Of a DNA stretch of 64,000 bases, positions 1 through 13,600 are shown one piece after another. Position 1 is the first letter of the stretch. Every line of letters starts with the position of its first letter. Location: NCBI RefSeq assembly GCF_022539315.1, contig NC_066343.1:38172649-38236648 (forward strand), read 5' to 3'. Below the pieces are notes generated by a model. It saw only the letters and a program-made list of their open reading frames with translations. It was not told the origin of the DNA and did no database searches. The DNA is from Serinus canaria (taxonomy: Eukaryota > Chordata > Aves > Passeriformes > Fringillidae). Both the position numbers and the translations under genes were made by a program.

Positions 1-63
1 ATCTAACTCTTCACTGTTTTGCTTATATATTGTAAATTGTGTATTACAAATTTCATTAAAATA

Positions 64-89
64 CACAACTTTGCCAGTGGCAAGTTGTG
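64..89. repeat. Short inverted repeat, 3-nt loop
   Basis: CACAACTTTGCC (64-75) is followed by AGT and then GGCAAGTTGTG (79-89). The right arm is the reverse complement of the left except for one extra T in the left arm, giving 11 base pairs with one bulge. No gene or known element surrounds it. It resembles the other short-loop hairpins in this window. Confidence 0.7.
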
Positions 90-3000
90 AAAAACTTTTA
101 TTTGAAAGAGTAGTTTCTTCAGCTATGTCATACTTCCAGAATATCTTCCACTGTTCTCTGAGATGCTGTTTTCAGTTACCAGAAAGTTCACATCTTCAGG
201 AGGAGAAATATTCTGTGTTATGTATCTGATTTGGGCTGATATGTATATAAAGTTTAAGCTCAGGTAGGTCTGTCTTTTCTGGGAATATGTACAGGAGAAT
301 AAACATTCCTCATTGTTATTGAGAAGACCTTCATGCTTTCTAGAAATCTTCTTGATGTGGCAGGTAGATTGCTCTTTTGCCAGATGGTGCTTTCTTCAGA
401 CTTGATCCGGTCAGGTTGTTCCTTTGGAAAAACTTGATTTGTCCTTTCTCAGTAAAATCTTTTTGGGAGCCCTAGAGATCACTGGGGCTTCTTTATCCTC
501 TGTCACATCCTTCCAGCTGCCCATACAGTTTGAGGCCCACAGAACAGCAAGATATACTTCCAAGATGAGCATTTTTCAGTACTTGCCCTCACTTTGTATG
601 TAGAGGGCCTCTTCCAGATTAGATGCTAGAACAGATAGTCAGGTTAGCTCTCATCACTATAAGGGCAAAGCAGCATAAGGACCTTGTTGAAGACCCACTC
701 CCTCATGTAGAAAATGCTTTCTGCCAGAATTTGAGAGTTGAATGTGAAATTTCCAATCAATACTTTCCTCCATGGCCAGACAACTACTTTGAAATAGACT
801 GGCAAAACATGTTTCATATTTTCCTTTATTGGATTATCTAGTTAAAGGTCCACAACTTATATGCATAAGCAAGGGCTCTTTTAGCCCCAAATGAGTATCC
901 ATATGCTCTGGAATTTCTATTTTTGCAGCAAAGTTAATAACATTACAAGAAATTTAATGCTCTGAAGTTAAGCACTCCACTCACTCATATTTGTGATCTG
1001 CAGTCATTCCTCTTCTTGCCTTATTTTCTATGACTGTTCTAGATCCTACAACAAATAATTCAGGGATTCTGGAGATAGCAGTCTTATTTACTGGATAGCT
1101 TTCCTGCATTCACAAACCATCTCTTCTCTAACCTGAATTTTGCAGAGGCTGTTTGGAAAAACAGACTAAACTCACATGCTTAAAAACAGCAGAGTAGCAT
1201 CTGCACAAAGGGGCCGAGTTTCAAAGACCTTGTTATTCTTAGCTTCTGTCTGAAGATTTTACACTGAAGAGTGTTTGATTTTCCTTAGTTTAATTTAACT
1301 TCATAGGTGGAAAAGATTAACTGAAGGAAACTAAATTACTGATGCAGGAATAACCTTACATTGTTTCAAGAGGAAATAAACCAGATATCAGAACTGTGAA
1401 AATGGTGTGATGTAAACAGATTTCTCCCTTTAAATGTTTATGAAATTTCCTTTTAGGTTCCATTTTGTTTCCTTTCCCCACTGGTTATAATTAATGAAGA
1501 ACTGCTGAGCTGCAATTGTATAGAAAGGCACAGGCTTAATTTTTTAAAGTGCTTAGTTTAGAAAATGACCAATGTAAAAAGTATGCATCTGTTAAGTTCA
1601 AGTAACAGAAAGGCAATTGCGCACTGGCTAGTTCCTGGAAGTCTGGGGCTGTGATCTTTGCAGGCACAGCTCCAGTGACTCCCCCAAATAAGCCCAAACA
1701 CTCTGCTACTGTTTTTACTTTCTTTTCTCTCAAAATGGAATTTGGCATGGCCGCATTTCTGATCCCGTGGTGCTCTGACACATACTGGTGCAAAGCCCAA
1801 GGACTGCAGGTAGGGAGTGTTGAACATAGCTGTGCAGAGTTAAACAGTGACAGCAATTCTCTGCTAGCAGTTGTTACACATCCTAACTTTATGGTCAGCT
1901 CTTGAATTGTGCGTTTATGACTGTGCTTCATGTACTCTTTTAACAAAGAAGTAAAGAAAGGGAACTCTTCTCTGGCCTTTAAAATATTCTCCTTCCCTAC
2001 TCTTAAACACTAGCCAGAATCAATGACAGTATCTTTGGAAACATTTAATCTATTCAGCAGTTAGGCGTCATCATTAGTGAGTGGCTAAATTCACATGCCC
2101 ACTTGTGTTCTTTGTAATACTAATAGCCTGAATTAGAGAGACCCTGAAGTTTTGCAGTGTGAAACTCATGATTTAGGGTCTGCCTCCTAAAGAAAATGTC
2201 TCCATGGCCTACTCTTCCTTGTATGTCTTTTCTATCTTTCGTGTTCTTCTGAGGCATCATTAATGCTGCATATTAGCCAGACATTTGTCTGAAAACAGAG
2301 TCCTTTTGGGAAAATGTGTGTTTTTGTGTAGGATGAGACAGAGAGTAGGAAAATAGCTGGAGATTAGTCTGTTTTCCTTTATACTTTTTCTCTAACTATT
2401 TTTTGTTTGTGTTTGTTTTTGTTTTTGTATTAAATGATTTTGTGTTAAGTATTAACATTTGCTTTGGAAATCTAGTAACCTGTGAAGATAAAGGGCAATA
2501 TTCCGGATATTCTGCTTTGATGTTTCAAAAGGATGTGGCAAGTTATGTGTCAGGATAGATCCACCTCCCAGTACCCATTGCATTTCCAATCTGGTAATCT
2601 GGACCTCCTCTATTATGGATTTGTGTGACACTGTTGTAAAAGCAGGCAGTGTCACTGTCGTTCACCCCTTCTCAAGTCTCTTCTGGGGTAGCGCAAGCAG
2701 CCTTGGAGATGCACTGGGGAAACAGTGATGTAGTGTGATATGGATCACACCTTGTAGAAGCCAGAGGCGTTTTATTTTAGTGAAGGTGGAAATGTCTCTG
2801 AAAATGTCTAGAGAGGAACTGAGACAGTATTTATTTTCTGAAGAATGTATGAAAGCATGGAGTTGTCTTTTGAGGCTGATAGGCTTTCTGAAAAAGATGA
2901 GTAATTCAGGACTGTGTTTGTCTTGGTTAGCTGGGGTAAGGATAAGTTTGTTGCCTAAAAGGGAAAAGGAAGGAGTATTGAAAAGGAGATCAGATGAAGG

Positions 3001-3560
3001 GTGTGATATGGTAAGGGGGAAAAGGACATGTAAAGGAGATGCAATCAAGAACAAATTTTTTTGTATGTGACAAATTAATACACTCTTACACTCCCTGGAA
3101 TCCCACCTTCTCCAGTTGCCAGGACTTGTGTGTGGGCTCTTTCAATGCCATACTTCATTAATGACCCTTAAGGGGCTAACATTAACACCTGTTTGTAGTT
3201 ATTTCCTGTCACTGTTTATTCTCCCAGATGGTACAAATACAATATGTCCAGTGTGTTAGGCATTTGGCAGTAATGCACCCTTTGCCAGCTAAATGCCATT
3301 CATGATAATTTTGGCAGCTATTTCATAGTCTTAATAATCTGTCCTCAGTCAAAACAAAAAACTTAGATTCTCAAAATAAATAGGAAATAAATAGCCCAAT
3401 TGTTTATCTTTCATCTTATAGTTTGTTTTCTTGTACTAAAAGGGGTGAACTGAGAAGAATCTTAAAATCTAATGGAGTGCTAAGACTGAGATGGATGCTC
3501 CAGTGCAGTGGGATAGAGTGTAATCATGTGATCCTGAAATTATTTCATGACTAGAGGATA
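90..3560. other. Non-coding, no gene recognised
   Basis: AT-leaning unique-looking sequence. The longest open frames are 136 codons (minus, 1536-1946) and 130 codons (minus, 2662-3054); both overlap frames on the other strand and show no recognisable domain. A T-rich run with GTTTT units lies at about 2399-2430. I see no repeat element. Confidence 0.6.
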
Positions 3561-3670
3561 TGTGACTTTGTTCTGGTGACTGAAAGCTACCAGTTGGAAG
3601 ATACTGGTGACTGAAAAGCTGGTGACTTTGTTCTGGTGACTGAAAGCTACCAATATTGGAAGATACTGCT
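3561..3670 (+). repeat. 60-bp tandem duplication
   Basis: Two copies of a 60-bp unit start at 3561 and 3621. They share GTGACTTTGTTCTGGTGAC, then TGAAAGCTACCA, then TTGGAAGATACTG. They differ by a T/G at the first base and a small insertion before TTGGAAG in the second copy. GGTGACT also recurs inside the unit, which may have helped the duplication form. The high similarity suggests a fairly recent event. Confidence 0.85.
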
Positions 3671-6533
3671 GCAGAGAAGAATGTAGTTTCTGCGTTTTGA
3701 ATTAAGTCTTGCTGTTGCCTGAGAAATATTTAAAGAAGTAACTGGAGGACTGATAAACAGTGCTTCTGGAGTGCTCTGAGAAGTCATCCAGTACTGGCCA
3801 AAATGTTTTGTGTGTGATGCATGACTTCCGTTTTCAGCTCTCCCTGAGCAGGGAACATGTCTGGCTGTTAGGTATCACGTCCATTTGGAGTTCTAAGGAA
3901 ATGTTTTATTTTGAAAAAAGTAAGAAAAACATTGTAATTACTTGGATTTGTCAGAGATAAAAATGCTAAGGAATGCATAGGCATTTGCTGATTTCTAGCC
4001 CAATGGGCAGAAGTATGAAAGGTGAGTAAATGAATACTTATGCTAACCCCTTGATCATCTGTTTGCGAAAGTAATTGGTATATAAAATGCTACATTCTAC
4101 ATAGGAAAGGTCAGATGGGAGGCTTACGCCAACAGTGGTCATATGGATGCATTTTTCCAGATGACATTATTTTGAGGCTGAATCCGACAGCTGTGCCTTG
4201 GTGACAAACATGGTAAGCATTTATCTCTGGATTCTGCACAGGCAAATATCCAAACCCGATTATTTTACTAGATCAAGCGGAGCAAAGACCTTGTAGAGTT
4301 CTGAATGTAGTCATTTAGTCTTGAGGTCCTTACTGTGGTGAATGTCTGCCTTTTGTGTGTGTTTGTATATAAATGCTAAAGTCAATTAAGAATGCAAGCC
4401 ACTTTCAGGACAATTTAAGATATAGATTTTGAATACTGTTTCTTCACAAGATCTTATACATCTGAGTGAATATGGGATTGTTCCTTCATCAGCTCTTCCC
4501 TCTATGATGAATAATTTGTCAGTGTTATAGTCAAACCCAGAGACTTGGTTTTTGTAAGTAGAAAGGCTCTGAGAGAGAAGATAAAGAACAAGGCAAAAGC
4601 TGCAGCTGGAGAAAAGCCACTGAATAGTCGGCAACCAATGCTACATTCAGTGTGGATTAATGAGAAGTCATCTTCCACCAGATTGTCAGAGAAGAGAATG
4701 GTTTTTAATATATGGAGTACATATCACAAACACGTGGTCCTTTTTACATTTTGGTATGTCCTTTGCATCGTCTCCATCATGCAGGGGAGGGCAGCTTGTG
4801 GGCAAAGGGTACCGTGTTAAGTAACCAGTGCCCTTGTCCTCCTCATCAGGTTTTATTCTCATCTCTTTGAAGCAGTCTTTAGGCATCTGTAGATCTAGGA
4901 TATGGCTGCAGTATACCATATGTACTTATGGCAGAAGATTTTTCTGTAGGTTTTACCAATCTGGGGGTCCAAAACATTTATTTATTTGCTAGAAAAACAA
5001 CTTTCTTTTTCATCATGTGTGGGGCCAGACTCATGCATGCCACACTCTAGTGGCCATTTGCAAACTGGTCTTTTAGGTTGATAATTAAGTAACTGCTTAA
5101 GCAGATGAAAGGGGTTAGACAGAAAGAATCAGGATGTCTGGCTTCAATAATAATGGTTATAATGTACCTGAGGCTTCTTTTTCTCCCTTCTATTTGATGA
5201 CCCTTCATTTAAGTGGTTATGATAAAAGGGATAATTTCTAAATTCAGATGAATTTTGCCTGTTTTACACTGTGGCTTCTACAATCACCACTGAATACCAC
5301 TGCCCAACTGAATGGGCACACAGGATAGGCTTCAGATTCTGGAAATGTCAATAGCTGACTCAGGAGTTGACTTTTTCTATCCAGACATCCAACAACCACT
5401 GGTTTATTTTGGAACTGACCTCCTACTTACCTCTAACTCCATACTGATTACTGAGGTTTGTTTTCTTAAGAGGGCTGTGTATCTACTTGTACAGTAAAGA
5501 GTAAGGTAGGTGTTTTGAGGCCCAGGCTTGGAATCAAAGGGGTTGGTGTGGCTCCCTCTGTGTGTGAAGAAGAAGCTATGGTTTTAATTTTTATTTTTTT
5601 TTTAATGGAGGAGTCTGTGTAGTACAAAGCAAGCTTCTTTCACTACTAATGTTTGACAACAACTCTTAGAACATACTACTGTGCTGACAATATTAAGCAT
5701 GTTTGTGCTTGTGTATGTATATTCACGAAACAACAGGGATAAGATGTTATTTACAAAGTTCAGGCAGAAGTCTATTTATGAGAGTTATTTCTCTCTTTTT
5801 AACTTGGATGAGCTTTTGAAAGTGTCCACATTTTTACAGGTCTTCTTGATCCATCTATTCTCTGTCTCAAACAAATCTCTTATCTGACTCTGGAAAAAGT
5901 AAATCTCATGTCATAGAAGTAAAGAAACTAAGCAAGAAAAAGTAGTGCCATGTCTACTATTCATTCTCCTGAAGAATATCCATAGAGAGCTATGGAAACT
6001 CTGTGAAGTTCCAAACCTTCCCTACAAGTTGACTAAGAAATAATAAATGAGACATCCTTGTATCATCTGAGACCTCTCTCTGTCTCTCAGGTGTGCCATT
6101 ACCAATGTGTGCTCAGGGCAGTCTGTGTAACAGTCTCAAGTATTAGGAAGAGAGCTGAGAGCACCATTTTTAGTTTTGGGCAGATGAAGCATCTTAAAAG
6201 ATAGTTTACTTCAGTCTAGACACTATTTAGCCTGGACTTCAGCTTGTCAGTTCAGTGCAGGGGACATTTTTCAATATAAAACTAGGATTTTCTAGTCAGA
6301 GCCCATTTGCACATGTTTGAATCCTTTTTTTCACCAGTGCTGCTCTCTGTTCACTTGCTTCCATGTAACACAAATTTTTTATCAGCCGAAAATGGGAACA
6401 CTTCATTGATCACATTGTTATTTCTATTTTCACATATATAATTGTGATTTGATTGTTATCACATTGTATTTTCATTTTAATAATATCTTCATGCTGTGAT
6501 TGATATGAATACTATGTTCAGCATGATTTTGTA
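3671..6533. other. Non-coding, no gene recognised
   Basis: No recognisable coding sequence or interspersed repeat. Frames reach about 90 codons without domain similarity. A splice-like arrangement (acceptor AG at 3997-3998, strong donor GTGAGT at 4022) encloses 23 nt but has no other support. A T-rich stretch lies near 5587-5602. Confidence 0.6.
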
Positions 6534-6574
6534 CCACAGATTTTCATCAAAAGAGATTTGATGACAATCTGTGG
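6534..6574. repeat. Inverted repeat, 18-bp arms, 5-nt loop
   Basis: Left arm CCACAGATTTTCATCAAA (6534-6551), loop AGAGA, right arm TTTGATGACAATCTGTGG (6557-6574). Seventeen of eighteen positions pair. The flanks are not symmetric, so this is a discrete hairpin and not the edge of a longer palindrome. Confidence 0.9.
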
Positions 6575-9500
6575 CTGTGGATTCTTCTGGAGAATCTTTG
6601 GCTCGGCTGTAACACTAGGCATTTTTTTTTCTCAAAAATATTAAGAAGATTCATTAAAGATAAGGCTAAAAGAGACAGAAAAGATCCAGAATTTTCAGTG
6701 CAGGGAGATGACTGAAGTGTCCAAAGCAGGTTTCTCATACTACTGATAAAGGTGGACAGGGGTTGCCGTTCTGACTGATTCCAGGTGAACTTGTATTACT
6801 GTTCCTGAGCCACAGACTGCCTTTACGGCATATATGAACTTTTCTATCCACATACAGCTTCTGTTACCAAATTGCCCTGCCCAAAGAGCAGCCTAGAATT
6901 ACTCCTAGTTGTAGCTATGCTAATGAAATTTAGCTTGGGCATCAGCTACTGGGGTGTTTGTGCTCAGAGGGTTTTATAGCCTTTATTGACATGGATTTGG
7001 CCCACTCTAATGAGGGTTCTCCTCAAGTTGTTCCTGACACAGCCTGGCAGAACAAAAGGCCCAGGGATAATTCTGAAGAGACTGTTCATATGTGCCTCAC
7101 TTCCATGTGTCATAGAAGTGTTCCATTCCCATTCCATGCTTGGGAATGCCACTGTGTATATATAGTTTAGTCAAGAGTTGTATATCCCCAGTCAGGCTCA
7201 ATGCAACCAACTTCCCCAATGTACTTGCAGTGCTGCTTGCCATGGTGTTTGAAATTTGAGGATCTTTTCTCTGCCTCACATCCCTCCTGTATATGAACAG
7301 GTAACATCCTTGTGACTGCTGTTATTTGCAATTATCTTAACTTTGTGTGCCATGATAGGTCCCCTTTTTCTTGTTCAAATGCACAAACTAGAAGACTTCA
7401 AAGGAAGCCAAGAATTGTTTTTGCCATTGTCCTATTGCTTGGCTGTTCACAGTGCACTTCAAAGCATAAAGGGCCTGTTTTGGTGCAAGCTCAAAAATGT
7501 ACTTGTGTATTTGGACTCAACCCAACCTGCCTATTTTGGCATTGTGATGCTGAAACAAGAAAGAACAATTATTATTATTAAACAGAATACCAGCTATAGT
7601 CAGCATGTAGGGTCAGTTGAATATCCAACACTGATCAAATTTCTGGAGGGCTGAACAGCCAATATGTCTACTTTTATGTAAATTCCTACCAGAAGACACT
7701 CAACCTGGTCAAAAAACAGACTACATATTTTGCTCCTCAGATATGGCCTTTAGGCATCTGTTTCTGAACATCTGGCTTTAATGAATATGGCTTGTTTAAA
7801 ATAATATCCTCTGGTTCCCTGAGATGCTTCCTAGAGCTCTGGGGGTAACACTCCCGTTTCTACTTTCTCCCTGGAATATTTTCTGGGATTGCAGCATAAA
7901 GAAAGAAGATCTGTAATCGGGCTGCTTGTGCCAGAAAACTGATTAATAAAAGACTGTCAGATTTCTTACAAGGATCTGTTCCTCATTGTAGCATGACTGT
8001 ATTCATGGGCATATTATACTCAGTATCCTTATGGTAGAGGCAACTGCCTTCTTTTATCCATCTTTTTCTTCTCTGAAGTCTTCAAGTCTTCATGCTTTTC
8101 TACCTCACCTCTTGACAAGTGAGAGTGATGACTTTCAAGTTCTTGTCCTTCTTGCTGAAATCTTCACAGGCATTACGTATTACCTACATCTCCTCCTCAT
8201 CCGTGAGGATTTCAAGTAAAAGAGAAACAGGCTTTTGTTTCCATTGAAGTACTTCCTGTGTTCCAAAAAACAACTTAAAAAATAAGACTCTTTAAAATCA
8301 ATTAGTAGTCTTTGAAATTAATTTCTTGTCCAGTGGAAAAGACCAGTCAGCTAAATGAATTTTTTTTTCTGTGTGTAGAAATCATGGTAATGCAGGCTAA
8401 TTTGCGGTTGTTAGTGACATATAACTATGATGTGTCCTTATACCCTGTGGGTATTTTTTTGTAATTTTGTTTTTTTCCTTCCTGCCTTGAAAATAATCTA
8501 AGAGATATGGAAACTGTGCTATGAATTATTCTTCAGTTTTACACAACAGAATTGAATAAGCCATTTTGCTATGGTTTTGGTCTTTATTCTGCCTTCTTTT
8601 CTGTTAAAAGTCAATGTTAAACAGCTGTTTGACTTGCATGAGTAGTGCTTCTACTTTAGTTCAAGACACTGAAGCTGTGTTTAGTTATTCCTAGGGAAGG
8701 AAGGCATTTTTTTAATGAAATCTGTAGGAAGAGACCTATAGCAGGTTTGTAAGATGTAAGACTCCTGAAACAAATTGTAAATTTGCTGTAGTGGGGAGGA
8801 TTTTGTTACTATGTTTGGTGTTTGGCTCCGTGACTTATTTTGGGCTTGTTTGGCATTCTGAGGTCATTAATTTTTTTTTTTTTTTATATTAGGGCTGGTA
8901 CATTTTTGAGGCACTTCCTCATATAAGGCTGTGGATATTTTGTCTTTTCTGAAATTTCATATTCCAGACCAGTGTTCTTATTTCCTTCTTCACTGATTAG
9001 CTGGCTCATGTAGCATTGGGACAACTGTTTTTCCTCTCTCTTATTAGGTTTCTCTGCCTTTCTTCGAAGTTCCAGCATCCCATTTAGTACACTTTAATAT
9101 TTCTCTGCTTTATTCTCTCTGTGTACTGCTTTGCATTTTTTATTTATATTATTTAGTTGTGAAAACTAGAAATATAGAGCTGTCAGCCATCTTTTGTGCA
9201 TTTTGCAGTTATTCTATAGTGACTCTGAAAGTTCTTATGGAGTTAATAGATGCCCTGCAAAACCAGCATTACAAGCATGCTAATATTCTCTTTCATTGGC
9301 TACTTATATTCTTCAGTTTACTTTATTATTGTGTTATCAAACTCATATTTTTTTTGTTTGAAATTCAGTAGTTCATCCTGCAAGATGTGCTACAGTTATT
9401 TAATATCACAAAAGTTATGTGCAATTGCTTCATATTTTTAACTAAAAATTTAAGTTATTACTTTTTTGTGTGTTTTGCATAGGGAGTAAACTAAAAAACA

Positions 9501-10651
9501 TAAATGACACATAGTTTATGGGACAAAGTCTGCTTCTGTATTCCTTCTGGACTGATCATCCATCATGGGTAATATACAATTATTTCTCTGCGAAGATATA
9601 AGTAGCTCCACTGTTTGAAATGCAGACTTGGGTGTGCTGGGTTTCTAATGAAAGAAATTTTGGACCAAATTTGACCTGTTCGGACCATTTAATGCTGATG
9701 GGGAGATGTTAATTGCAAGAATGCATACAGTATGTTCTGTGAGTCTTTTCTTTCCACATAATCTGTAAATAAGAAGCCTAGATATGTTACAGGGAAGTGA
9801 ATCTTTGAGATCTGTGGGATTAGAAGATTGACTGTTGACTTCAGAGAGAACTAAATGCTTTTAAACATCTTGCCTTTGACATTATTTTTGGGAATGCTTA
9901 CATAGCTGGACAATGGTCAATACAAATCTTTGACAGCAGAAATTGGCCCAAGTTTTCTGGTTTTTTTTACATAGGTTTGCAATTTTCAATTTGCTTTATC
10001 AACGGAGCAGCTAGGTTCCATTCTCTGAACTGAGAGTGTTAAGATTTGGAAAAACTTGTGAAATAGATGTAATTTTGCAGAAGATGTAGAAAAGCTACAT
10101 CAGAAATCATTAAGAAAAATGATTATTCAGAAATGTCTGTTGTGGCCTAACCCAGAACTATTTGACACAGCACAGCCCGAGTGAGTAAGTTTTATGCAAA
10201 CTTTTGCACTCTTTAGAGGCTGATGACTCCACGTGCCTTGTATTTCACTTCATTTTTAGCCTGTAGACAACATTGGTAAGGAGAATGCTTATTTTGCAGT
10301 CATCCTTCCCTGACAGTAAAAAGTCAATCTGGGCACTTGGAAATGACACAGTAATTTCTTGGCTCTCGCAGCAAATCTGACAGGGACTTTAGAGGCCATG
10401 GTCATGCAGACATGTCAGCTTCTATACTGTAAGAATGCATATTGACATGGACTCAGTATCTACAGTACACAAGGTGACTGTCACTGTGCTGTGACTGTCA
10501 GTGTCTGCTCTGTGGAGTCACTTCCTGACCTTCAAAGAGAAGACTTCCTCCTGCTTTGTCCCTTTTTACCCTGTACAGGTGTACATCATTAGAGTTTCTC
10601 CCTGTTCTCATCCCCCAAAAACTGTCCACATGGCAATGAAATACTGCATTC

Positions 10652-10654
<3 letters not shown>
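6575..10654. other. Non-coding, no gene recognised
   Basis: AT-leaning sequence with no recognised gene. It holds a small inverted repeat (CATTCCCA at 7124-7131 against TGGGAATG at 7141-7148), a run of 15 T at 8871-8885, and short ATT repeats near 7569. Open frames reach 103 codons and look random. Confidence 0.6.

Positions 10655-10693
<39 letters not shown>
10655..10693 (+). repeat. Poly(A) run, 39 bases
   Basis: Thirty-nine uninterrupted A residues, the longest homopolymer in the window. CR1 elements do not end in poly(A). I see no poly(A) signal close upstream and no clear target-site duplication, so a retrocopy tail is not demonstrated. It could be a plain mononucleotide microsatellite. 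Confidence 0.9.
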
Positions 10694-10698
<5 letters not shown>

Positions 10699-13600
10699 CA
10701 GTTGAGGAAAAATTCTTCCTCTTTCTGCACATGAGGCCTGAAAAGCACCAAGCACTGAGGGATCAGCCTTCACTCAGTTTGCTGCAGGCTCAGTACTTTA
10801 TTGCTGGACAACAAGGGACACCTCTCCTGACATGACATCCCTCATTGTGCAGAGGCTCACAAGCCTTGAGTTTTTCAGCAAGGCCACTGGAGAGTCCTTG
10901 ACAAAGGAACTTTGCTGAGCATGCAGGCAGCTTCTGCGGTGGCAGGAATGATGGGAAGCTCTACCCCAGAAGATGGAAAATTCCATCTGCTTATCTCTCT
11001 CTATTCCCTGAAGTATCATGCCTGACAGTGATTATCTCATACATTATTTGCAGGTTACACCAATGCTTTCTGGAAGTGTAGAGTCAGCAGACTTGGCTTT
11101 CGTGTGATGTTTACATATTCTTCTTATCACCTCAGGTATTATTGTACTTCCTTATCTTGAATGTGCTTGGTACATGAAGTTTTCTGACCTCTGTTCTTCC
11201 TCTCTCCTCCTACCTTCTTTTCTTGGCAGCTGTAATTTCTACATTTTCTTTCCATAATAAACTTTTATAATTTAGTTTCTTCTTTTTCAGTCCTATTGTA
11301 GTTTGTACGGGTTTCTACTTGTCTGGAAAGTCCTTCCTAAGATTTCAATTGTCCCTACAGGAAGTGTGAGTCTTGGCCTATATATCCATCCCTAATGTAT
11401 AGTATATTCTACTTATGTTTACTTGACCTAATGATTTGTAGGGTCACGTGACAGAGAAGTTGTGGGGAAGGGAGGGTGTCATACTCCTCTTTATTTTTTC
11501 TGACAACTTCTGGCTTTGTTGCTATGTATTTCTAGCTGTCTGGTGTTAAATATTTCTTTTGTGTGCTCAATCTGTAACCCAATTCAATAACTTTCACTGC
11601 TTTAAAAAGATTTGTTTCTCTTTTCCTGATAAGAAGCTCAGCTTTTCCTTTCACACTCCTTTTCTTTACCTATTTTTGCATTATCCAAAACCACCTTTTT
11701 ACTGACGTATACTGAAATGTTAGTGTCAATTGAAAAGCTCTGCAGACAGGACCATGTGTTTTCAGTGTCTCAAAATTAGGGGCCGAGGCCTATATTCACT
11801 TTGTGTCAAATTCTCTAAGTTTATTTGGATTTTATGTCTATAAAGGAGGCTCAATCTGCTTTTAGTGTTGGATGTTATATACAATACATGGCCAGAAGAG
11901 ATTATTCTGATCCTTTTCAAAATCCCTACATTTAATAGATCCAGTATTTCCACACTTGTTGACCAGTGTTGAATTGGAAAGCCGTTCACTTGAATAGCCA
12001 GCAGGAGCTCAGATCTTTTTCCACATCTGCTTCCAGAGTAAACTCTCACCATGACCTCTGCCTCATTTTGTTCCTAGATGAATCAATGTAGAACTGACTT
12101 TCTTGAACTAAACATTGTTCTTTCTATGTACCTTCCCAAGTAATCCAAATTCAGAGGCAACCTGATCTTGTCATTATTTTGCTCAAATTTTATTTCAGTG
12201 CTATCTTTCTAGGCTTCATTGCAGTTTTACCTGTCAGTGTTAATTGTGCAAAAAGCTATTGCAAAAAACACAGTTCCAATTAGGGTGTCACTTTATTCCA
12301 TGCTTCTTAATTTCATTGGTCCTTTATAAGTGTAGTATAAATCTGTCATCACCTTTGGTACCAGCAGTGTGGAGTGCCCCTGGAGGCTGGAAGGCACCAG
12401 TGCCCCCATTTCTTCATAACAAGATACTGTGAATCTCCAGCCAGGTGTAGTACAGGTGCTAGTTCCCAAAACTGCTCCACTCTGCTTTCCCAGCCCAACA
12501 CCCATTTCTCTGACTACCCAGGAGACCCATTTATTAGACCTCTCTTGCAGCATTTAATTTTCAATCAGTTCTCTGATATAGAATTTTCGTCATATTCTAA
12601 GCCATCTCAGTACATGAACTTGAACGCTTCATCCAGACCTCTTGTACAAGTTTTCCATACCTGTTTTTAGTTTTAATTTTTCAAAAATTGCTTATTTCAG
12701 TAGCTGTTTAACCTGACCTTGTTTTTTTGTTTTTTTTTTTTTTTTTCCATAGGCTTGTGAAGTTTTGTTAATGTTGTTTTGTTCATTAATTTCTTTGTGA
12801 CAGGAGGGAAGTTTGGCTTTTTCTGGGCTATATGATGAAGTGATATGGCATAGTTCTGGGATTTGTCTTTTACTAACAGTAATTAAATTTTTTTCTGGGT
12901 CTGGAATGCCTCTGTTACTGGGATTCTTTTCACTCCTAGCACTCTTAGGAGTCATCTTACTTTCTTGAACTCTCCATGCCACTGATTTATGTCCTTTTGT
13001 CATGCTACAAAATTTCTATAAACCTGGCTTGTAACTTAGTTTCCTACATATCATTGTCCTTATTTACAGTAGGTTTTGTGTACTTTGAACATCAAGTAGG
13101 AAGAAATTTTTTTTCAGGTAAAATTTTTAATGCTGTTGTTCTTAACCTTCTTACTGAATGTTGTTTTGTCTGCTGGTTTCTTCTGCTCACAAAGAACAAT
13201 TCTGACAACATGTATCTGGGCAGAATAAGCTTTTTCTTTCCTCCTGTTCTCTGCTATTCCTGGTATGCTTGAGCATCAGATAACAAATAGGCTTCTAAGT
13301 GCTGGTTTTGTGCTGTTCTCTTTTTCTTCTGCTTGTTTGAGGTTCATTATTTCTTCTGAATTGTTGCCAGCATGAGCATTGGTAAGGAGACAGACACAGC
13401 AGGAAGCAAGAGTTGTGCTATTGGGATTATACTCTAGGGGACACTGCATGCTGTTTTCTGATATGATTAATCAGCTGAAATGTACAGAGCTTTTTAGACT
13501 GAAGAAATCAGTTTTGAAAGGGAGTCTGTTTGGTTACGACCAAGATAGGAAAGTGAGGATTACTTTTTGTTTTTTTAGGAATGGGAGAGTGGGAGACTGG

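Noticed and set aside
5030..5060. CTCF-like motif on the minus strand (CACTCTAGTGGCCA)
   Set aside because: About 13 of 19 positions match but two core bases differ; expected by chance at this window size.
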